Shown here in pieces: positions 59,065 to 64,000 of a DNA stretch of 64,000 nucleotides; within the stretch, counting starts at the first letter, position 1, and every line of letters starts with the position of its first letter. Under the pieces are notes generated by a model. The model was not told the origin of the DNA. It made no database searches and was given only the letters and a program-made list of their open reading frames with translations. Made by a program: the position numbers and the translations under genes. The stretch is from NCBI GenBank assembly GCA_002104945.1, contig MCFH01000002.1:1517001-1581000 (forward strand), in the 5' to 3' direction. This DNA comes from Piromyces finnis. Lineage: Eukaryota; Neocallimastigomycota; Neocallimastigomycetes; Neocallimastigales; Neocallimastigaceae.

Positions 59065-62000
59065 TCATGGAACAAAATTATGATCTCCATTGGTTGCGCT
59101 GGCCCTCCTGGCCTGTCTTACTGTTTCTTCAGCATTGACGCTCTTGGATGTTGCTTCAAACCTTTTGAACATTGACCATTGCTGGCCAATAGCAAAAGGC
59201 ATGATTTTGGTTAGAAGTTCCGCGGTTACCGTCAAGAATGGTGTTCCTTCATTAGTACCAGATTGAATCTGACGCTTACAAAATTCTTTCCATTCCCTTG
59301 AATTGTAATTAATATTGTTAAAACTTCTTCCCCCAAGAAGGAATTTAAATATTTTACTGCACACACTAGAATAATCATACACATTAATATTCACCGGATT
59401 ATTAGAACTATTACTATCATTAACTAAATTACTATCTAAATTAGAATTATTATCATCACTATTGCTATCATTACTAATATTATTATTTCTATTACTACTA
59501 TTGTTATTATTACTATTTCTATTATTACTATTACTACTATTGTTATTATTACTATTGTTATTATTATTATTGTTACTATTACTATTACTGTTATTGCTAT
59601 CTCTGCTGACATTATCAATTTCATTATTATTGATAGGACTGTTGGAATTACGTTGACTGAAAAAATTTAGTAGCTGGACTATGGAATCATAATGTTTAAT
59701 ACGGATATCTCTAAATGTTGGACAATCTAATAACCAATATTTAATACTTTGATCTCCACACTTGCAACATGGACAGTAGTTAGGACAAACTGGATCAACA
59801 AATTTAGCAGCTTTGGCAACTCTAGCATCCAACTTGTATCCGCTTCTTGCTTTCAATAGCCAGTAGAAGCCATAGGCAAACTCTGGGTACTCATAACATA
59901 ATTTAATAAAATATTTAGTTTCAATAAATTTATTATCATCATAATATTGCGCTTTGATTGAATTCCCTTTGAGATCTTTCCAATAAAAGTTTTTAACTGC
60001 TTTAACATCTCCATGTTTCTTTAGTTTTTTATCAAGTGTCCTACTTGATTTGCACCACGTGTATTTTCTAAATTTAGGAATGTAATTGACAAGGTGTGAG
60101 ATAATACAATTTGAGTTTTTCCATTTGTTAAAACATCTAACCTGAGCTAACGCACATTTGGCTGACAATGGAGGAATATTCAAATCTTTTGAGATAGAGT
60201 ATAAAGATATAAACGATACAGCTTTATGAACTCCGGCAATCCATCGTATTCCTTTGTTAACATGCTTCTGAGCAATCCTAGACCTAGCTTTGTTGGATCC
60301 AAGTAATGGTGCAAAGTATGAAACTCTGCTAATCACTTGTGAGTTAAGTACTAGTTTTTTGAAAGGAATAGGAATATTAGGATTTCTTAAGAATCTACTG
60401 ACTGAAAAAAGTCCTTTCAAAACCTTGTTATTAAGAGTTTTAATTACTGGTTTAAGGGACAAATTCTTATCAAATGGAACACCAAGATAAGTATAGCAAT
60501 CAGTAGTTGGAATGGGTTGTCCTGCTAAGTAAAATGTTGGATCTCTCTTGTTCTGATTTTCTATTGATTCAGGACGAATCACCATCGTTGAACATTTCTG
60601 AATACCAAATTCCATTTCATTATACAAGGCCCATTCATTAACTCTTCTAAGCATCTTTTTTAAGCATCCTCCTGTTGGAGCACAAATAACTATATCATCT
60701 GCAAAAAGTCCACCACAGCATCGAGTGTCACCTAAACTGACTCCAAGATCTTCGCACTCTTTAAATATATCATTAATAAAGAGATTAAAGAGAATAGTAG
60801 AAAGAGGGAAACCTTGACGGACTCCTTTCTTCATATCAAAAGATTTCGAGAATTGTCCATCTAATTTGACATTAGCCTTAGATGTAAAATATAAATTTTT
60901 GATGAATTGTAAACTCTTACCTCGGATTCCTAAACAATCTAATTTATGGAGAATATTACCGATTGGGACTGAATCGTATGCTTTCCTGAGATCTAAAAAG
61001 GCCAAATATGTCTCTTTATTATCTAATTGACGTCTACGGCATATTTCTTGGATTGAAATGAAAAGACTGATACTTTCTTCCTTTTTTCGAAAACCAAATT
61101 GTTCAGGTCTAATGAAATTATTCTTTAGACCATATTCTGAGATTCTAGTGGTGACAATTTTGGAAATCAACTTAATGCCATTATTGATAAGTGATATACC
61201 TCGATAGTTATCACAATCTGTCAAATCTCCCTTCTTAGGAATAGAAACAATACTGGATTCATTCCATGAGTTGGGGAAGTCTCCATCCCAAATACGGTTG
61301 AATAATTTAAGAATAAAATTTAAACCATGAGCATCATTATCTGAAGTGGTATTACCAGAAGAAATATTATCTGTAACATTATTAGAATCATTACTTGATG
61401 GAATTAATGCTTTGTAAAATTCAATTGGAATACCATCCGGACCTGATGCTTTATAATTTGGAGTAGAGAGGATAGCTGACTTGACTTCATCAATACTAAT
61501 ATCTTGGTTGATATCCCACTCATCAAGCATAGGAAGTGAAAAACGTTTATTCATTGGTTCTTCATACCAATGCTCTAAATCAAGACTTACACCACTTGGA
61601 TCTGATGCAAGCTTTTCGAAATGATCATGCCACACTTCTAGTTGTTCTTCCGTAGCAACAACTAATTCTCCATTTTTATTTTTAATTGGTTGAGCAATAA
61701 AGAAAGAATCTTTTCCAATTTTTGCAGTTTTCTTGATCCATTTCCAGGCCTTCTTAGGATTATGACTCTTCATATACTCACATCCTGTTTTAATCCAATG
61801 AAGATATTCTTGCTTCCTAAATTCATTACATCTTTTGTGGATGTAATCAATGAGCTTATGGTAGATTTTAATTCGTTTAATAAATTCATCTATATCATAA
61901 ATTCTTTCTTTTTTAAATCTCTTATACAACTTCATTTTGATTTTTTGAAGATTAAAAATTTGTTGTGAAATATGAAATGAAGACTTTATAACATTATTTG

Positions 62001-63603
62001 CTGAGGTAATACTGAGCTCGTCTGCAATTGAAAAAGCAGTTGAAGTAAACTCTTTGGAAAGTTCATCTGTAGAAACATTAGGATCGTTGAATTTGGCTGA
62101 AAGTATTTGGAATTTATTATGACTGAGAATAGATTCCTTTTCCTCAATACATTTTAATCTATTCCATTTCAGAATTTTCTTAGGAACATTAAAGTCATTA
62201 GAAAAATCTTCCATAGGAATAATTTTACCATTAATAAGAAGTGGCTTATGGTCTGATACAGGATAAAAATTATTTATAAATGATCCTGAGTGAATAAGAT
62301 CTTTCATCTTCGAATTGATAAGAGCATGGTCAATGTCGGAAGATTGATCACCTCGAGTCCAAGAGATAGTCGACCCTCTAAGCGGAAGAATTTCCCAATC
62401 TCCTAATCCATTAGTTGATAACCAGTTGGATAATTTTACTTTAGACATATTAAAATCACCAACAAGAATCGATGGATGGGATGAATGAGTTTGTAACCAC
62501 AAGCGAACTTCTAACTTTGCATGATCAACATAGATGTTGTGATGACTATGAGGCATATAAACATTTCCAATCGAGCATTTGAATCTATTCCAGAGACTAA
62601 AAGTATAAATAGAAATAATATACTTTCCAGAGAAGTTTTCAAGTGAGGCTTGACATGAATTGTGAAAACCTAAATATAAACCTCTCATTCCAGGAACTGA
62701 TTCGTCAGCTTTCTTGAAAAAGTGTCTATAGTTTCGCAAAGTAACACGACAAGGATAATCTGTATTCGATCCAGAACCATTACCAGTTTCTTGGAAACAT
62801 AAAAATAATGGTTTGAAAATAGCTGTGAAATAGCTAATACTATCTCTCTTTTCGTGATTCCACCCATTGGTGTTCCAACTAAGACAAAAAGAAAAGTTAT
62901 CAGGCTTGTTGGATGAGGAAGAATCGTTGCTATTATTATTATTATTAAAGTCATCGTTATTAATGGATGATGCATCAGAGGAATAAGTAGAACTATTACT
63001 AGATGGCTGTGAAACTGAAGAACTATCAACTATTGAACTGTTATCAGAGTTGATAGAGCTATTAGAATTAATTGTTGAATGTTGAGATTGAAATTGTGTT
63101 TGCTGTAGATCTGGAATATTTTCATGATGGGAAACTTGTTGAAGATCCTGTTGAAGATCTTGTTGAAGATCGGATTGTTGATGAGATTGTTGAACTGATT
63201 GTTGAAGTGATTGTTGAATTGAAAGTTGATGTTTATTAGAAACTAAAATTTTACGTTTGAGTGTGGAAAAAGTGTATTTGTGATTCCTTCTACTACGAGC
63301 TGAAAAGGAAATTGAGGTAACTGAAAGTTTCTTCTTTAACATGTGTAAGATTTTAATACAATCTTTCGATGAACCATGAACCTTGACTAAGAAAAAGTGA
63401 TCATTGAAAGTCTGAAAATATTTAACACTAATAACTGAATTAAATTTATCTTCCAGAATAACCTCGAGTTTATCCCATAGCATATTTACTGACCATGATC
63501 GAATACCACGAATAAAGAAGGAGCGAATATCATCTAAGGGGATACCATAAGACCGGGTACCACGTCTGATATAATTCTTATCTTTAATATAAAGGACTGA
63601 CAT
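59065..63603 (-). CDS. LINE polyprotein: endonuclease and reverse transcriptase
   Basis: 1512 codons, uninterrupted. Order of parts: an N-terminal basic domain of about 115 residues (possibly RNA-binding); a Gln-rich linker (about 120-165) and a Ser/Asn-rich linker (to about 230); an exonuclease-endonuclease-phosphatase domain (about 235-460) with SFCLSWNTNGWNH, FLCFQETGNG, GDFNMSK, SDIDHALI and SDHKPLLI. The reverse transcriptase (about 690-1080) has FLDLRKAYDSVPIG and GLFADDIVIC (FADD active site). A zinc-binding segment CPNYCPCCKCGDQSIKYW..C lies near 1275, then an Asn/Ser-rich variable run (about 1325-1400) and a conserved C-terminal domain. It makes first-strand cDNA at a nicked target. 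The RT motif reads GVRQGFPLSTILF here but GVRQGCPLSPILF in the truncated copy at 17106, which matches the family consensus better. No separate ORF1 is seen. The start context is TTATCATGTCAGTCC, as in the copy at 20188. Confidence 0.95.
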   Translation of the reverse strand: MSVLYIKDKNYIRRGTRSYGIPLDDIRSFFIRGIRSWSVNMLWDKLEVILEDKFNSVISVKYFQTFNDHFFLVKVHGSSKDCIKILHMLKKKLSVTSISFSARSRRNHKYTFSTLKRKILVSNKHQLSIQQSLQQSVQQSHQQSDLQQDLQQDLQQVSHHENIPDLQQTQFQSQHSTINSNSSINSDNSSIVDSSSVSQPSSNSSTYSSDASSINNDDFNNNNNSNDSSSSNKPDNFSFCLSWNTNGWNHEKRDSISYFTAIFKPLFLCFQETGNGSGSNTDYPCRVTLRNYRHFFKKADESVPGMRGLYLGFHNSCQASLENFSGKYIISIYTFSLWNRFKCSIGNVYMPHSHHNIYVDHAKLEVRLWLQTHSSHPSILVGDFNMSKVKLSNWLSTNGLGDWEILPLRGSTISWTRGDQSSDIDHALINSKMKDLIHSGSFINNFYPVSDHKPLLINGKIIPMEDFSNDFNVPKKILKWNRLKCIEEKESILSHNKFQILSAKFNDPNVSTDELSKEFTSTAFSIADELSITSANNVIKSSFHISQQIFNLQKIKMKLYKRFKKERIYDIDEFIKRIKIYHKLIDYIHKRCNEFRKQEYLHWIKTGCEYMKSHNPKKAWKWIKKTAKIGKDSFFIAQPIKNKNGELVVATEEQLEVWHDHFEKLASDPSGVSLDLEHWYEEPMNKRFSLPMLDEWDINQDISIDEVKSAILSTPNYKASGPDGIPIEFYKALIPSSNDSNNVTDNISSGNTTSDNDAHGLNFILKLFNRIWDGDFPNSWNESSIVSIPKKGDLTDCDNYRGISLINNGIKLISKIVTTRISEYGLKNNFIRPEQFGFRKKEESISLFISIQEICRRRQLDNKETYLAFLDLRKAYDSVPIGNILHKLDCLGIRGKSLQFIKNLYFTSKANVKLDGQFSKSFDMKKGVRQGFPLSTILFNLFINDIFKECEDLGVSLGDTRCCGGLFADDIVICAPTGGCLKKMLRRVNEWALYNEMEFGIQKCSTMVIRPESIENQNKRDPTFYLAGQPIPTTDCYTYLGVPFDKNLSLKPVIKTLNNKVLKGLFSVSRFLRNPNIPIPFKKLVLNSQVISRVSYFAPLLGSNKARSRIAQKHVNKGIRWIAGVHKAVSFISLYSISKDLNIPPLSAKCALAQVRCFNKWKNSNCIISHLVNYIPKFRKYTWCKSSRTLDKKLKKHGDVKAVKNFYWKDLKGNSIKAQYYDDNKFIETKYFIKLCYEYPEFAYGFYWLLKARSGYKLDARVAKAAKFVDPVCPNYCPCCKCGDQSIKYWLLDCPTFRDIRIKHYDSIVQLLNFFSQRNSNSPINNNEIDNVSRDSNNSNSNSNNNNNNNSNNNNSSNSNNRNSNNNNSSNRNNNISNDSNSDDNNSNLDSNLVNDSNSSNNPVNINVYDYSSVCSKIFKFLLGGRSFNNINYNSREWKEFCKRQIQSGTNEGTPFLTVTAELLTKIMPFAIGQQWSMFKRFEATSKSVNAEETVRQARRASATNGDHNFVP

Positions 63604-64000
63604 GATAATTAATTCTAATTAAAAAATATTGAATATAAAATAAATACTAATAAAAATTATAAATATAACGTATATGGAAAAAAATCTGTCTCTCTCTCTC
63701 TTCTTAAAAGTACTGGATAGTACAAAAATTGTTACGATGCTTTGTTTAAAGTTTAAAGTTTCTTTTTTTGAATTCTAGTTGTAAATTTTCTTTAAAAATT
63801 CTAGTTTTGGTTTGTTGTTAGTAAATTCGATTCGCTTTTTGACACTAAACTTGTTTGACTTTACTTTTCATTAAATATTTAAATTGGTAAAAAATTTGAA
63901 TCAAGAATGCCGACACCAGAAAGCTTGTGAATAGTATTTTTACATGATGTAGAGTGAATCAATCTCTTACAAGAAACAATACAACAATAGCTACATGAAT
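63604..64000 (-). promoter_or_regulatory. LINE 5' leader (partial)
   Basis: Read on the minus strand, this region matches the leader of the copy at 19446-20189 (for example ATTCATGTAGCTATTG at the window edge corresponds to 19818). No open frame of note. Promoter activity is expected of a LINE leader but is not shown by the sequence. Confidence 0.75.

Larger units (their letters stand above)
58809..64000 (-). mobile_element. LINE with intact ORF, 5' leader running off the window
   Basis: Complete non-LTR retrotransposon apart from the 5' end of its leader. On the minus strand: leader (63604 to beyond 64000), one ORF (59065-63603), a 3' UTR of about 241 bases (58824-59064) ending TTTGATGCCGTT, and a poly-A tail (seen as 15 T at 58809-58823). 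It lies about 130 bases after the ClC stop, in opposite orientation, so its tail sits in or next to the ClC 3' UTR. Comparison with the copy at 19446 suggests about 350 more bases of leader beyond the window. Target-site duplications cannot be judged without that end. Confidence 0.95.

Noticed and set aside
60290-61968. Plus-strand frames inside the minus-strand LINE ORF
   Set aside because: Shadows of the LINE coding sequence; a similar shadow appears opposite the 17106 copy.
1-64000. tRNA genes
   Set aside because: I looked for GGTTCRANYCC-type T-arms in GC-richer spots and found none with a plausible partner arm. A tRNA scan would be decisive.

Overview
The window is a strongly AT-rich stretch of a eukaryotic nuclear genome. 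Intergenic DNA is nearly pure A/T with long homopolymer runs. Coding DNA is A/T-biased at third positions, and small GT..AG introns with gtaagt/gtatgt-type donors are common. A stand-alone carbamoyl-phosphate synthase large subunit with a presequence, a Tom5-like peptide, an Scm3-type CENP-A chaperone domain and a fungal-style ClC all point to a fungus. The extreme A/T content, Asn-rich proteins and LINE load suggest an anaerobic gut fungus (Neocallimastigomycota). That assignment is inference; AT-rich amoebae such as dictyostelids are the main alternative.

Layout. 1-12.8 kb: four compact genes: a PRPP-synthetase-family gene (-), GTP cyclohydrolase II (-), the DEAD-box helicase DBP5 (-) and, divergent from it, a 51-residue Tom5-like gene (+). 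12.8-16.5 kb: single-exon arginine-type carbamoyl-phosphate synthase large chain. 17.0-22.3 kb: several joined fragments of one LINE family. 25.4-26.4 kb: one unrecognised single-exon gene. 27-30 kb: decayed coding sequence on both strands. 32.2-37.1 kb: two paralogous glycine-rich membrane-protein genes whose repeat block is at opposite ends, with a decayed LINE between them. 37.7-39.4 kb: three more LINE pieces joined tail to head. 39.8-43.0 kb: SRP72 (9 exons). 43.7-53.4 kb: a giant Asn-rich gene that begins with an Scm3/HJURP-type domain and is broken by one frameshift in an A18 run. 54.1-58.7 kb: a 15-exon ClC chloride transporter gene. 58.8 kb to the window end: a LINE on the minus strand with an intact 1512-codon ORF, its 5' leader running off the window.

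The conserved genes are unrelated housekeeping functions (nucleotide and riboflavin precursors, arginine/pyrimidine precursor, mRNA export, protein import, protein targeting, centromere, ion transport) and form no operon or cluster. The most unusual items are: the Scm3-domain giant with its many SUMO-interaction-like motifs; the permuted glycine-rich paralogs; a ClC whose gating glutamate is glutamine; a PRPP synthetase lacking several catalytic residues; and the tail-to-head LINE arrays with a hairpin-rich leader. I saw no tRNA, rRNA, CRISPR array or telomere repeat.
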